Positions 48,125 through 59,805 of a DNA stretch of 64,000 nt are shown in pieces (position 1 is the stretch's first letter; each line of letters starts with the position of its first letter). The DNA is taken from contig NC_092045.1 of NCBI RefSeq assembly GCF_003086295.3, forward strand, positions 24,308,890-24,372,889, given 5' to 3'. The translations under genes were made by a program, and so were the position numbers. Source of the stretch: Arachis hypogaea. Lineage: Eukaryota > Streptophyta > Magnoliopsida > Fabales > Fabaceae. The notes under the pieces are model-generated. The model saw only the letters and a list, made by a program, of their open reading frames with translations, did no database searches and was not told where the DNA came from.

Positions 48125-50122
48125 CTTAGTCGTAGCTTCCAGGCTTACAAGGTCTAAGTGGAAGTCAAGCAGTCCAGGCGACCTATCAGCTAGAACCTAG
48201 AACCAAAATAGCAAAACGGAAAAAAGGTAAGTAATCAAATGATATATTTCTTTAGTGCAATTGTTATTATACCTTGCAAAGATAGTGCATCAGTGTCATC
48301 GTATTGTTAGAAGCACGAGTGTCAGTAAGCTTTAAAAGACTATCCTACTTGAATTCAATTGTGGATCTTGCATAAATTAAATAAATAAATAGTAATCCAT
48401 AAACTGTAAGTTTACGTTAGACAAGATCTAACAGAATCAAATTAAATTTTAACTTCTGAAAAATTAAGAAGGGCCTGTGATTATCCAAACATAGAAAATT
48501 GAGAGAGCTAGAACGATGTCCTAGAGAATGATAAGGACATTAACATTTAAAGGAAAAAAGTACATACCCCTAGCTGTTCCTTGATTTAATGTATTACCCA
48601 AAAAAAATAATTTTCTTCATGATCTTCAGCTTGATAGACTTTCGGACCTATTCCCAAGAGAAAATGCATGAGGTCAAAGAAATACCAATAACACAGTTTG
48701 TTAGTTTCATGCACAATGTACCTCTTCACAAGCAGAGTTCACAGTTTTTAAACTCTTCTTAAATTCTATAACGTGCAAAAAGAAAAAAGCATAACTGAAT
48801 CAAACATAAAGAAAAATATAGCAAGCACCACCATACATGAGACAGAAATTGAATCTTGAAAGAGAATACTCTTAACTTTGACTCTACTCGTGGCACCTTC
48901 ATCAGCTCTAAAAAATACTGAAACATGACCAAATATATACAAGGATATGATTATAGATACATAGTATGATATTGCATTAGGAAAGGCCAAAAGAATTGTT
49001 TTATAACCAACATCTAAAGAAAAAGTGGGGACATGTAATAAATTGCTTCTTTCTTTCTAGAAGCAAGCAGGCAACAACAAATCTGTAACTATATGTGATA
49101 TAGACCTTGAATTCATATGAGCTGCCTTCCAAGAAAATAGACTTCTTGCACAATTTTATTGATCATTATCATATGTTAGATTCACTTCCAAAATCAAAGC
49201 CTTGCCGCATTCAGTTCTTTAACCTCTGCAGCTAATTATTTATACCCAAAATTTTGCAATTTCCAGTTTCCATGCCAACAATTGTTTTTTCTTTTTTTTC
49301 CCTTAAAATAAGTTTCCTCTCTTCTCTACTTCATTTCTCCACCATTCCTCCCAACTCCCTATCAGATTTTAAAGTAAGTAAAGGGTCTAAGAAATCAAAT
49401 GCTGGTAGACGGATCCTAGTTATGGAGCCTACAAACAATATCCTATATAATTCTGAGTACTTAGATTTATACTAAATTAGCTATCATAAATAATGATATG
49501 GCTATAACAAATTAGTGCACACCTGTTCACATTTTTCCAAATTCTCTTTGTCACCAGTGTATCCCTTCATAAACAAGGGGAATCAAAATTAGAAAAGCAA
49601 ACAAACCAGAGTAAAAGATATGTTTCCGTAACAGCAGACGCCAAATGAGAAACCTTACCTGACAAAACAAGATGTAGGAATTAAGTATGATAAGTTTGTT
49701 AATCTTTACCTTCAAGAGTTCCATCTCTTCTTTGGTAGGACAAAACTTAATGAGATTTTTCACCTGATCCACATCTAATACTGATTCATCCATAGCCAGC
49801 ACAGCAGCCTGAGAATATCCATTTTAACATGTTAGATAATACTTAACCACATTGTTCGAGGTGGATATTTCAGATTTGCTGGCAAGAGCTATTATCGGTG
49901 GCCTTAGGCACATATACAAGTCAATCAAATTTCAATAAGCATCTTCTATGTAAATAAAAAACACTAATATTTACTAGAAAGCAACATGCATAAGAATGAT
50001 ATTTTCATTATAAAATCTTCTATCCTGAATGATCAAAAAACTTATTCACGCCAATTTTCAGCTTACCATCATATCAGGAAGTGGCATCTTAACCTTAGTG
50101 AGCATAATTTCTGTATTGTGCA
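48125..50122 (-). pseudogene. Captured formin FH2-domain fragment
   Basis: Seven collinear minus-strand exons encode consecutive pieces of a plant formin FH2 domain, which nucleates and caps actin filaments: about 50122-50067 (EIMLTKVKMPLPDMM), 49808-49710 (LDVDQVKNLIKFCPTKEE), 49564-49523 (GYTGDKENLEKCEQ), 48917-48837 (LELMKVPRVESKLRVFSFK), 48765-48722 (FKKSLKTVNSACEE), about 48345-48273 (LTDTRASNNTMTLMHYLCK) and 48196-48125 (SPGLLDFHLDLVSLEA). Canonical GT-AG sites bound nearly all. Missing: the N-terminal region, FH1, the segment between exons 5 and 6, and the end of FH2. It looks like a gene fragment taken up by a DNA transposon rather than a working gene. Confidence 0.88.
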
Positions 50123-51036
50123 AATAATTTCTGTCCCTCACTTTTTTCAGCTGCTTGGGCATTGCTCCTTGTATCATTCTTTGCACCAGTACCATCTTCT
50201 CCCGCATCATCCTACCAAATCAATGAATACAAGTATGTAACCAATAATCCTAGATTATTCTTTGAACCACTAGATGTGAACGAACCTTAGTCTCATTAGT
50301 CTTTGTATCCTTTCCACTGATTTTGCCTTCCTGGAACAGATTCAGCGCCTGACACAGGTTGCACGGATCCAATATCAATGATGAGAAGGAAGAGCTTAAA
50401 GAACCATTGATCAGTAATTCCCAATCTTCTGGCTTCTATCTGCATTAGTTCTGCAAATTCATAGCACACACAAACCACAAATGGTGTTAGAAATAATAAA
50501 CTCTGTTTGAAGAGGCGACAATTCGCACACTTGAGGCCAATAATCTTCTCAAACAAAAAAGAAAACCCTAACGAAGCAAGAAGTAGAAACTCATAAAATT
50601 AGAAAGCCTAAAAAATAGAACCCCCAAAATCTTCAAAAATTCACAGAAGAAAAATCCATACACAGAGAACAAGTGAGATAGAGGGTGAGACAAAGAGAGA
50701 GCGAATGAGATAAAAAGTGAGATGACGAGCAACAAAGAGAATGAGATTGAGAATTATTGTAGGTGGTCTGCGATTGCTTCTCGGCTACCAGGAAGCTAAA
50801 ACCATTCATCCAGTAAAATCTCTAATTAAAAACCCTAAATTGGAACCTAAAACCTCCCAAATTTCATAGAACAAACTGAAAATCGATACATACCTTCTCA
50901 GGTGAGCGGCGATGACGATGCTGAGCGACGACGACGACGCTGAGAAGCGACAGTGAGCACACGCGATGATGATGCTGAGCGGCGACGGTGAGTGCACGAG
51001 ATGGCGATGCTGAGGCGACGGTCAGCGCACGCAATG
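50123..51036 (-). other. Upstream part of the formin-bearing segment
   Basis: No recognised gene. A purine-rich stretch (50600-50760) and a G/C-rich run of ACGATGCTGAGCG-type short repeats (50900-51030) resemble a transposon end or promoter region. ORFs at 50296-50556 and 50806-50997 are low-complexity and not supported. Confidence 0.4.
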
Positions 51037-51740
51037 ATGAATATTAGTTGGTTCTAATTATGTTTGAGTTGATTAAATTTTTATAAAAATCTGTTAATCT
51101 TATTCCACTCAAGATTATATCAAAACAATATCTAATTAAAAAGAGAGGAGGAGTTGACAATAGAAAAGGTCAGTTTTTTATTACTCGAACTCAAGATTAT
51201 TAATTAAGTCTTATTAAAAAGACTTTTAATACCAAAATTAGTAAAAATAATAAATTTTTTTAACATGTATCATATATTCTTACAGAGCCGTTTGGTATTG
51301 GTTCAAGGTTGAGACATGTTTGAGTTTTTTAGAAAAGTTTCACTTGAACACAAGAATATCTGTTCAAAAGAGAAGAAAGGTTTGATTGTTGGTGATTTTA
51401 GTCATAATTTTTAAGTAAAATATTTTTTATTCTGGTCTATAAATTTCATTTGAATCATTAAAAAGTAAATATTAATTTTTAAAACTATAATTATGCTGAA
51501 TATTAGTTGGTTCTAATTTTCTTTGAGTTAATTAAAATTTTATAAAAATGTCTTATTGTTATTCTACTATAAGATTATATAAAAAAAATATCTAATTAAA
51601 AAGAGAGTAGAAATTGAGAATAGAAAAGGTCAGCTTTTTATTACTTGAACCCAATATCATTAATTAAGTCCTATTAAAAAGACTTTTAGTACCAAATTTC
51701 TTAAGAATAATCAACTTTTTGTTTTAACATGTATCACATT
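51037..51740 (+). repeat. Direct repeat pair of about 240 bp
   Basis: Copies at 51037-51282 and 51499-51740 begin GAATATTAGTTGGTTCTAAT and end ACATGTATCAYAT, with several short gaps and about 80 percent identity by eye. The first copy begins exactly where the G/C-rich run of the formin segment stops. Confidence 0.85.
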
Positions 51741-52261
51741 TAAGAAGGAGCAAATATTTTATAAAAAAATAAATATATCTGTAATTATTTTCTTATCTAA
51801 TTTTCATAATTTGTATTTTAATGATTTTTGTTTCACGTAAAATTTTTATCAATAATTTAGTTATTTATTGTTTTTTTACCTTTTTGTGATTTTTCGTCAT
51901 GTTTATGTGCATTAACAATAAAAAAAACAATTGAAAAAAATGTGAACATTACTTAAATTTTAGGATACATAAAATTTATTAATATAAAAACCTCAGAAAT
52001 AAATAACGAAAATAATTCATGATATGTTTTTTTCAAGATTTAGCTCTTCTTTTTAATTGTCATAAATACTAAAAAAAATAACTGCTTCTTAACAATTCAA
52101 ATATTAAAAATCTTTACGATCACTAGTAATTAATTCTTCATAATGGTCCAGTGTAATTTTTTTTGAAAAAAATTTAATTATCTTTTATTTTGTGTTTCTT
52201 TAATTTTTTCCTAGGTTTAAGAAGATCAACAGTAATCACCAACAAAAAGTAAAAAGCCAAA
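51741..52261 (+). other. No gene seen
   Basis: AT-rich sequence without a recognisable feature. Confidence 0.5.
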
Positions 52262-53049
52262 GGTCACGACCCACTCTCTCCACCTTTCCCCCAGTGAAAA
52301 AAAGAAGAAGAAAGAAATGCGACAACAACATACTTACTAAACCTCCTTCGTCTCTCTCTGTATCGTCTCACCTCGCTCAACCCGCAAAGTCTACCACCGA
52401 ACTTTTCCATACTCAAAACCCCATATTCTCCTACAGGATACCAAGTTGTCCTCATCTGTGGTGGCTCCCAGTGCTTCCAATCCGTCTGACAGACCAGTCT
52501 CCCTCGGTGACTCGGCGGATACTTCTTTATCTTCAGGTTTTGACAGATCGAGACAATAAACTTCAGCCAAGTAACAAGGGAGGTGCTGTTACAATATTGG
52601 CCCAACGGAAAAGAACTGATTTTTAGATTTTGCCTTTTCAGTAACCAGGTAACGAAATATATTATGGAATATTATATCATGCATGTTAACCGATTAAAGA
52701 GGTGCGTTAAATCTTTAACTTCGAATGGTTTGTTTTTAATTTATATTAGAAGTTCATGTACATGATTTGGTTTCAGAATCCATCAAGATAACAACAATTT
52801 CTTTTTCATTGTTTGTTCAAAACTTTAGTATTTTTTCTTGGACATTCAAAAAGACTCATATGTGTTAGTTACTTAGTTACCTATTTTTGTCATACTCATT
52901 ATAATGTCAGTTTATTTACGTGATTATTGTTCTCTTGTGTTGCTCAGTTGATAATAATGGTAGATTTAAAATACCTTTCTTTGCTAAATAATTAGGTAAA
53001 ATTATGTGAAGTATCTTTAGCATGTTTTGTTACACATGAATTAACTTTG
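52262..53049 (+). other. Possible leader of the B3-like gene
   Basis: 52262-52630 is richer in C and less AT-rich than its surroundings and could be an upstream exon or untranslated leader. Its reading frames have stops and match nothing recognised. The rest to 53049 is AT-rich. Confidence 0.3.
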
Positions 53050-54195
53050 GGAAGAAATTTGAATATAGGGTGAGAGAGCTCTTCCCTCAACTTTTGTTTC
53101 AACTCATGGGGAAGGATTATGGCCAATGTTCTATGTCATTGACGAGCTAGATAATTATTTAGTGCTGGAGATGATAAGAAAGAATGATCAGTTGCTCATA
53201 ACTGACTGCTTATTTGAATAGATTAGAACTTTCTATCTTATCGATAAAGGGGCATCTGTTCAATTTAGGTTCAGTTTTGGAATTTTTTTATTTCATTGTG
53301 GAATAAGGACAACCAACCCATCCAAGTTCACCTTGATTCTGACTGCTATGTTCCTGAGCTAATGGACCCATAGACACTTGATAATGTATCAAGAGTGTTT
53401 CACATAAAGTATACCAGGATTGATGAGGACTCATCAGCTGATGTGATGGTTCTATCTGGGTCTGAACCATCTGATGATAAGTTTTCATCAGATGGTGATG
53501 AAAACAATGATCAAGATGGGACACTAGTAGGGGATAATTCGCATAATCCGATAGATTTGTCTAGTGGAAGCAGTTTATCATTGGAGGTCAATGAACAAAG
53601 TAACGTGACAAATGAATTGTCTAATCCTAGGTAATGCTAGATGTAACTTTTTTCCTTGTGTTTTGGATTTTAATATCATGGGATAGCTTGCTATTTTTTA
53701 GTGTGGTGACTAACATATTCATATTATCTTGAATTAGATACGCTACAGAGGTTTCTTATGAAAAGATCATCATAGCTTCGGATCTGGGGTAATCTAGATT
53801 GGTAACTTGATCTCAAAAGAGTGATTTCTTTTTTTTTTTCTTGCAAGCTTATTAAATGTTCTTCCTAAATCTGTTATTCATTGTGTATGAAAATATTATG
53901 TTTATCTTAACTATGAATTATTCGTTGCAGTATTTGGCTTCGAAATTTGCTGTGTATCTTAAACTATCTGGAGATGGTTCGATTTGGACGATCACTGGTC
54001 CAGATTCCAATGTAGAGAAGAATGGGTTCTTTTTTCACTTACTGAAAAGTGGAGGAAGAGGTGGAGAATAGAAGTTTGGGATCGGATGGAATGAATGCTG
54101 TAGAGTATACAATTTAAAGGAGGGGGCCATCATTACTTTGAAACTTGGCTCGATAGCTAACCGCCAGATAGAGTTGTCGATTCAACGACGTTAGG
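53050..54195 (+). pseudogene. B3-domain-like gene, broken
   Basis: Readable blocks: 53100-53340 (FYVIDELDNYLVLEMIRKND), with stops at 53219 and 53371; 53395-53634, an acidic Ser-rich linker; 53740-53800; and 53925-54195 (FAVYLKLSGDGSIWTITGPD, then GWNECCRVYNLKEGAIITL). The GW...F...NLKEG pattern is that of plant B3 DNA-binding domains, and two such domains split by an acidic linker is common. It ends about 450 bp before a Helitron 3' terminus in the same orientation. The B3 assignment is moderate and relies on the second domain. Confidence 0.5.
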
Positions 54196-54612
54196 CCTCC
54201 TATGTATAACTCTATTTGATAGATATTTTGAATTATATGTTAAGTTGTTTTGGACATATTTTATTTTTTATTTAATGAACAAATTTATATATGTTGTAAA
54301 TATTTTGTTTTGCTATCAATAGGTATCTTCACAATCTATGTTTTTAAGATTATGAAAAATAGAAAACTACATCTTTGTTGGACTTTTTTTGTTTCTGTTT
54401 TTTTAGTGTCTAATAATTTTTATTATATTTTATTATTTTACAAAGCATGTTATACTGTTCATTGACATATTGAGTAATTATTGTATTTTGTTGTTTTATA
54501 TTATTGTAGTGACAATTTGGTTATTATCCAAATTTAATACAACATATCTATCTTTATGGAATACATTTTAAATATATTCTTAGTATTTTTTCTTTTAAAG
54601 GATTTTAGATTA

Positions 54613-54647
54613 CATAAAGCCCGTGCATTGCACGGGTTATCACGCTA

Positions 54648-54648
<1 letters not shown>
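54613..54648 (+). mobile_element. Helitron 3' terminus
   Basis: GCCCGTGCATTGCACGGG (54619-54636) forms a 7-8-bp GC-rich hairpin, followed by TTATCACG and CTAG (54645-54648), with T next. This is the standard Helitron 3' end, inserted between A and T. The next base opens a (TA)34 tract, consistent with an AT target. Confidence 0.9.

Positions 54649-54716
<68 letters not shown>
54649..54716. repeat. (TA)34 microsatellite
   Basis: Pure TA repeat between the Helitron end and the foldback MITE. A similar (TA)33 tract lies at 55080-55145 on the other side of the MITE. Confidence 0.95.
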
Positions 54717-54720
<4 letters not shown>

Positions 54721-54722
54721 AA

Positions 54723-55076
54723 TAGTCACTCAACAACAACAATAATAATAATAATAAAATTATTAGAAAATATTTTACAAGAAATTCAAGGTTAAAACCA
54801 TTTGATATTTTTATATTTAATATAATCAAAAGATGTACTATTTTAAAAAATATGTTTGTATTAAAAAAAAACATGTGTTTAATATAAATCCAAATTAAAA
54901 TATTTTCTTTTAATACATATTTTTTAATACAAACATATTTTTTACATAGCACATCTTTTAATTATATTAAATACAAAAATATCAAATGGTTTTAATTTTG
55001 AATTTCTTGTAGAATAATCTCGTCTCTAATAATTTTATTATTATTATTATTATTATTGTTATTATTATTATTGAGT

Positions 55077-55081
<5 letters not shown>
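54723..55081. mobile_element. Foldback MITE, mariner/Stowaway-like
   Basis: A 359-bp unit with ends TAGTCACTCAA and TTGAGTGACTA. Arms of about 160 bp each pair almost throughout, including AAGAAATTCAA and AACCATTTGATATTTTT. It sits in TA repeats, as expected for TA-targeting elements. No coding capacity. Confidence 0.88.
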
Positions 55082-55145
<64 letters not shown>

Positions 55146-55148
<3 letters not shown>

Positions 55149-55252
55149 CAAAAATATCAAATGATTTTAATTTTGAATTTCTTGTAGAATAATCTCGTCT
55201 CTAATAATTTTATTATTATTATTATTATTGTTATTATTATTATTGAGTGACT
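55146..55252. repeat. Partial second copy of the MITE right arm
   Basis: Repeats the last 107 or so bases of the MITE (from ATACAAAAATATCAAATG to TTGAGTGACT) with one substitution and a shorter TTA run, separated from it by TA repeat. Confidence 0.88.
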
Positions 55253-55357
55253 ATATGTATGTATGTATGTATGTATGTATAAGAATCTAATGAATAAATT
55301 TATTATTATTTTTGTCCAAAAAATGCAAAAAAAATATAGTACAGTATTATTGGACAT

Positions 55358-55428
<71 letters not shown>

Positions 55429-55440
55429 TTTATTTTATTT
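55253..55440. repeat. TATG and AAT microsatellites
   Basis: (TATG)n at about 55253-55280 and an (AAT)n run of about 65 bases at 55361-55427. Confidence 0.9.
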
Positions 55441-55480
55441 TTGGATGGATGACTGTTGTATCTAATAGAGAGAAACATTG

Positions 55481-55694
55481 GAAATTGATTTATACATTAA
55501 TTTTTCTTGGGGACTAAAATGTCCATTTTTAAAATCTTTAGGGACTGATCTGGGTAATTACTTTGCCAGAAAATAAACTGGGGACTAATTTGTCTGGCGG
55601 AGTAAAACCTTGGGAATTGATCTATGTATTAATTTTTCTTGAGAACTAAAATGTCCGATTTTAAAATCCTTGGGATTAATTTGGGTAATTACTC
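55481..55694 (+). repeat. Direct repeat, about 80 bp, 134 bp apart
   Basis: Copies at 55481-55561 and 55615-55694 share TATTAATTTTTCTTGRGRAC and GGGTAATTACT. No gene. Confidence 0.8.
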
Positions 55695-55836
55695 TTTTAA
55701 AAAATATGTTAGATCTTAGATGTTTAATTTATTATAATTTTATTTCTAATCTTTTAAATATATTTTCACTTTTTTACATGTAAATAACGAAGGAGTCACT
55801 AAATTTGTTACAATTTTATTTCTAATGTTATAGCTT

Positions 55837-56469
55837 TAGGAGTGTACATAGCCAGGCCATATCGGGTTTGGCTTAACCTAGATCCGATCCAAAATATAGA
55901 CCGGACCTAATTTTTAGATTCTAACCTGATCCTAGACTCAATGAAACCTACGCATTTTTGGATCGGGTGAAAACCAGGTAAAAATCGGGTGAAATTTGGG
56001 TCTTTAGCATGTAAAAATCACCTAATCTCCAACCATTATTTCACAATTCACATAGTAAAATTTACTTAAAAAATATAACAAGAATCAACCCTTCTCTAAA
56101 ATTAAAGTATAACCATAATCAATACTAATATTGTCTAATAACACCAAATATTTAAATCAATACAAATAACACAATATTATGCATTAGTCTAAAGTCTTAT
56201 GCATTTTAAAAATAAAACATTAACTTATAATCTTATAATGACTAATAACACAAAATATTAAAGTTTACAATATTTAAATTCCACATAACAATAGCCATCA
56301 TCCATCACAAATAACACAAATATTAATTGTGTATGATGACCGGACCACTGGGCCAAGTTCAGGTAACCCGAATTATGGCCCGGACCCGACCCGAAATAAT
56401 GACCGAATCTATTTTTGAGACCCTTACCCGACCCTAGACCCGGGTCAGGCCGGGCCATGTACTCCCCTA
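55837..56469. mobile_element. hAT-type MITE, 633 bp
   Basis: Terminal inverted repeats TAGGAGTGTACATAGCC and TAGGGGAGTACATGGCC (14 of 17 match) are flanked by a perfect 8-bp duplication TATAGCTT (55829-55836 and 56470-56477). An 8-bp duplication is diagnostic of hAT elements. Subterminal GGGTCGGG or CCCGACCC words occur on both sides. It encodes nothing; ORF 56258-56458 is incidental. Confidence 0.9.
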
Positions 56470-56477
56470 TATAGCTT

Positions 56478-58017
56478 GGTCTTTAAGAATTTTAAAATTG
56501 TCTTCAAGATTGTATTTGGTTCTGAAAATATAATAAAATAAAATATTGAGAATAAGATATTAAAAAACAAAAATATAAAAAGTAGTCTTTTATATTTTAT
56601 TTGGTGATAAACTAGAATAAATTATAAAAATTTAATTTATTTTCATTTTGTACAGTTATACTATTAGAAAAACATGAAAGAATAAAATTTTTCTTTTAAA
56701 TTGATGAAGGAATAATACAATTGTTCTAACAATGGTTGCTCCAATAAATAAATATATGTAATTTCAACCGAAAAATAATGGACAAATATTAAAAAATCCC
56801 GTTTATAATAGATTTCACAATATGGCAGAGGTTTCATTCTTGTACTTGAAATAAAAAGAATAGGAAGAAATAAAGAAAAATAAAGAAAACATAAACAAGG
56901 AAATTATTCATGTTCGATCTCTAAATCAATGCATGCAGTATAAACACTAAATGAAAACCTTAGAATGGCTCAATATTTAATTTGTGTCTGTCTACGGTAA
57001 GAAATACTTGAGTGTTCTAGCACTTGTTAGTTATTAGTCTTTACTAAAATTGTTGTGAAATACTTTATTTTTACAAGAAATTATTCAATCAACAATTAAA
57101 TTAAAATGTGATATAAAGGAATAAAATTGTCATTTTAAAATGGAATATGAAGAATCAATGATTGCTCAAACGGATAAAGAATTGAAAGATTCAATTGATC
57201 ACAACCAAATACATGCAAAAAAATTAAACCCTAACATACAAGATCTCTATCATCATTCAACCATAATCAACCACATTCACCCAGAGTTTCACTAATGAAG
57301 TAGAGTGAAAAAAATGAACAACAACCCACAACCAACATTTTGAAAAAAATAAAGCATGATATGTTGAGAGCAACGATTTTTTTACTAACTTGTTTCTGAA
57401 GAGATGGTAACTCCCAGGTAATTAATCTTCACAACCCGAGGGGGGAACAAGAAAGAAAAGCTTCAAACTTCCGTTACAGCGATACCCATGGTACTTCTCT
57501 AGGGGAACGTATACGAGGGAAGGAGGAGGAAGGAGAAGGGTCAATTGGAATCTCACTTTTGAAGTGGTTAATGTTTGGGTTTTCATTTAACCCCTTTCTC
57601 ATGTCAAACGACATCGTTTCTAAATATTTTCAGCGCCAAGAGTAAAATGACGTCGTTTTGAGAGTGACAGGTGTCAACCAAAATTTCCAAGTCAGTTTTT
57701 CGGTGACGAAAAATGACGTAAGGGCCAAATTGAGGCACAGGTCAAAATTTCAGGGTACAATTAGAGTCAATTAAAATCTTAAGGGCTAAATTGAGTTGGA
57801 GGTCAAATTTTAGGGGCCAATTTGAGTATTAACTCGTGGTGATGATTGCAGAGAAGAAGGGGAAGTGGTGGTTTTTTTTATAGGGATAATATTGACAATT
57901 GTAATTTATTGTTCTATCTAGTCCATAACTACCAAACAAAGTGAAAATTTTGTGTCTCATTGTATCTATATCTTTAATGTCTATGTCTTTGTGTCTCTAT
58001 CTCAACCCATACATAAA
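56478..58017. other. Repeat-rich, no gene seen
   Basis: AT-rich to about 57560. 57600-57840 carries paired words of an interspersed repeat: AACGACATCGTTT and GACGTCGTTTT, then GGGCCAAATTGAG, GGGCTAAATTGAG and GGGGCCAATTTGAG. 57900-58017 resembles a TGTGTCTC-rich legume MITE end. None was resolved to full boundaries. Confidence 0.45.
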
Positions 58018-58345
58018 CCAAACATAGCCTATTATTGGGGCCACTTCGGCTTGGTGATGGGATACAACAACTTCTAAAAAACTACACTACTAAGGATGGT
58101 TATATTTGGATCTTGAAAAGAGGAATTTGCTGGGATGAAAATGCCAATTGGTATTGGTCATGGCGTTCTAAGCTTTCAGAAAAGTTAAAGTTATTATATG
58201 ACTATGTCTTGAATATGTCCTCTTCACAATCTTCGTATGTTTTAACTAGGCAATATCTGCTTCAGCGTTGTGCCCACATTGTGAAACTTATCATGATACG
58301 GTGTTTCATTGCTTGTTAGAATGTGCAATGGGCTTGGGCATGACC
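58018..58345 (+). pseudogene. LINE reverse transcriptase zinc-binding fragment
   Basis: 58030-58200 reads as decayed coding sequence, and 58255-58330 encodes ALCPHCETYHDTVFHCLLEC, the Cys-Cys-His-Cys pattern of the zf-RVT region at the C-terminus of plant non-LTR reverse transcriptases. Frames shift between the pieces. The rest of the LINE is absent. Confidence 0.75.
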
Positions 58346-59805
58346 GTAGGAATTGTACCGCGAGGAACGAACAACCAGATGATGAGGTTAGTGACTGATT
58401 GGTTTGTTTCTGAGACTTTGGTTTCTTAACGCGTGAGTCATTTAAGTCTGTTATTTTGTGTGATGTACCATTCAAAATTCTGCATTGTTATTTTGATTGA
58501 GTAGCATTGTCTTGTCTTTTCTGATTTTATAGGGAGCAGGAACTATTAACAGCCAGTCTCAAACTTCTTGTAAATGGGTTCAACGAGGTTAGGCATTCGG
58601 TGATCAAACCGCTTGTGGGGGATGAAGTGCAGGTCATCTATTCGTCACTGTGAGGCTGTTGAATGAAGCATGTTTGGATTTGCCAAACCGTGGGTCCATT
58701 TTTTTGAGGTTGTTGTAGATGCGGGTTCGAAATTTAGGTGAAACATTGTCTTGTATTGAACTCTAGTAATTCTTATACTATTGCGTCATGTGTTGTAAAT
58801 TAGGGACGTGCATTGTAGAGCAAAATTTGAATGTCTTTCATGGTGTTTCAAAGTAATCATCATGCAAACATGAATTCTTAATGATTAATTAGTTTCAGCC
58901 TTAGGATTGTCCGCTTGGGCGATAATCCTATATTTTCTCGATAATGGGAGCCTTATTGGAAGGTTTATTCTCTCTCTTTCTCTTTCTGGTAGAGGGTGGA
59001 AATTCCTTTTAGTTTCTTTTAAGATTGAATTTATTTTTTTCTTATGAATTTATAATATAAATTATTGATCTCATTAAAAAAAAAACAAAATAAATAAAAA
59101 AACTAATTATAACTAATAATAAAGACATGAATCATTAAAATTTTATAATTTAAACCAGTATTAAATAAAAGAGTACTGAGAGTATTAAAAAAATTATAAG
59201 TAATATAATTTAATAAAGTATATTTTGATATATTCTTCATATATTATTTTTGTTTTTGATATAAAAATATATTTTGTTAATTTTTATATGTTATTTTTAT
59301 TTTGTTAAGTAATTATTAATTTTATTATAAAATTAATTAATAAGATCGATTTAAATATCAAAATTAAAATGATAGGATAATATAAAAATTTATTTAAGTT
59401 GATGCCTATTTTAATAATTTTTTATTTAAAACTAATTTTAAGTAGTGTAATCTAAATAATATTTACTTTTGATCAAAATCAAGTTTGCAAAATTAATTTC
59501 ATGCAAATTTTCATTTATAAACTGTTATCTAAATACACAATTATTCGAAAATTGGATGACTCCATGTAAGGTATTGCTTGCTTTTTGGTTGGTACATGTT
59601 GGAGATTTGTAGGTTCAGTGGTTGCTCATATGATTCTCATCATTTAGTGGAAGCATGTGGCGGTCGTTTTTAAGAGTTATGAAACAACATACTGGAGTGG
59701 TGGACTACTGGACTGCGCCTTTTGCTTTGAACAATTCTCATCAAATGTGACTCGAGTAATGGACTATTGTTTATGCCATTTATAAAATGTTAGCCACTAA
59801 TGTTT
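58346..59805. other. No gene seen
   Basis: 58346-59040 contains unassigned sequence that may be further decayed element; 59050-59540 is very AT-rich; 59541-59805 is unassigned. Confidence 0.45.

Noticed and set aside
56258..56458. 66-residue ORF
   Set aside because: Falls inside the hAT MITE and reflects GGGTCGGG-type subterminal repeats.
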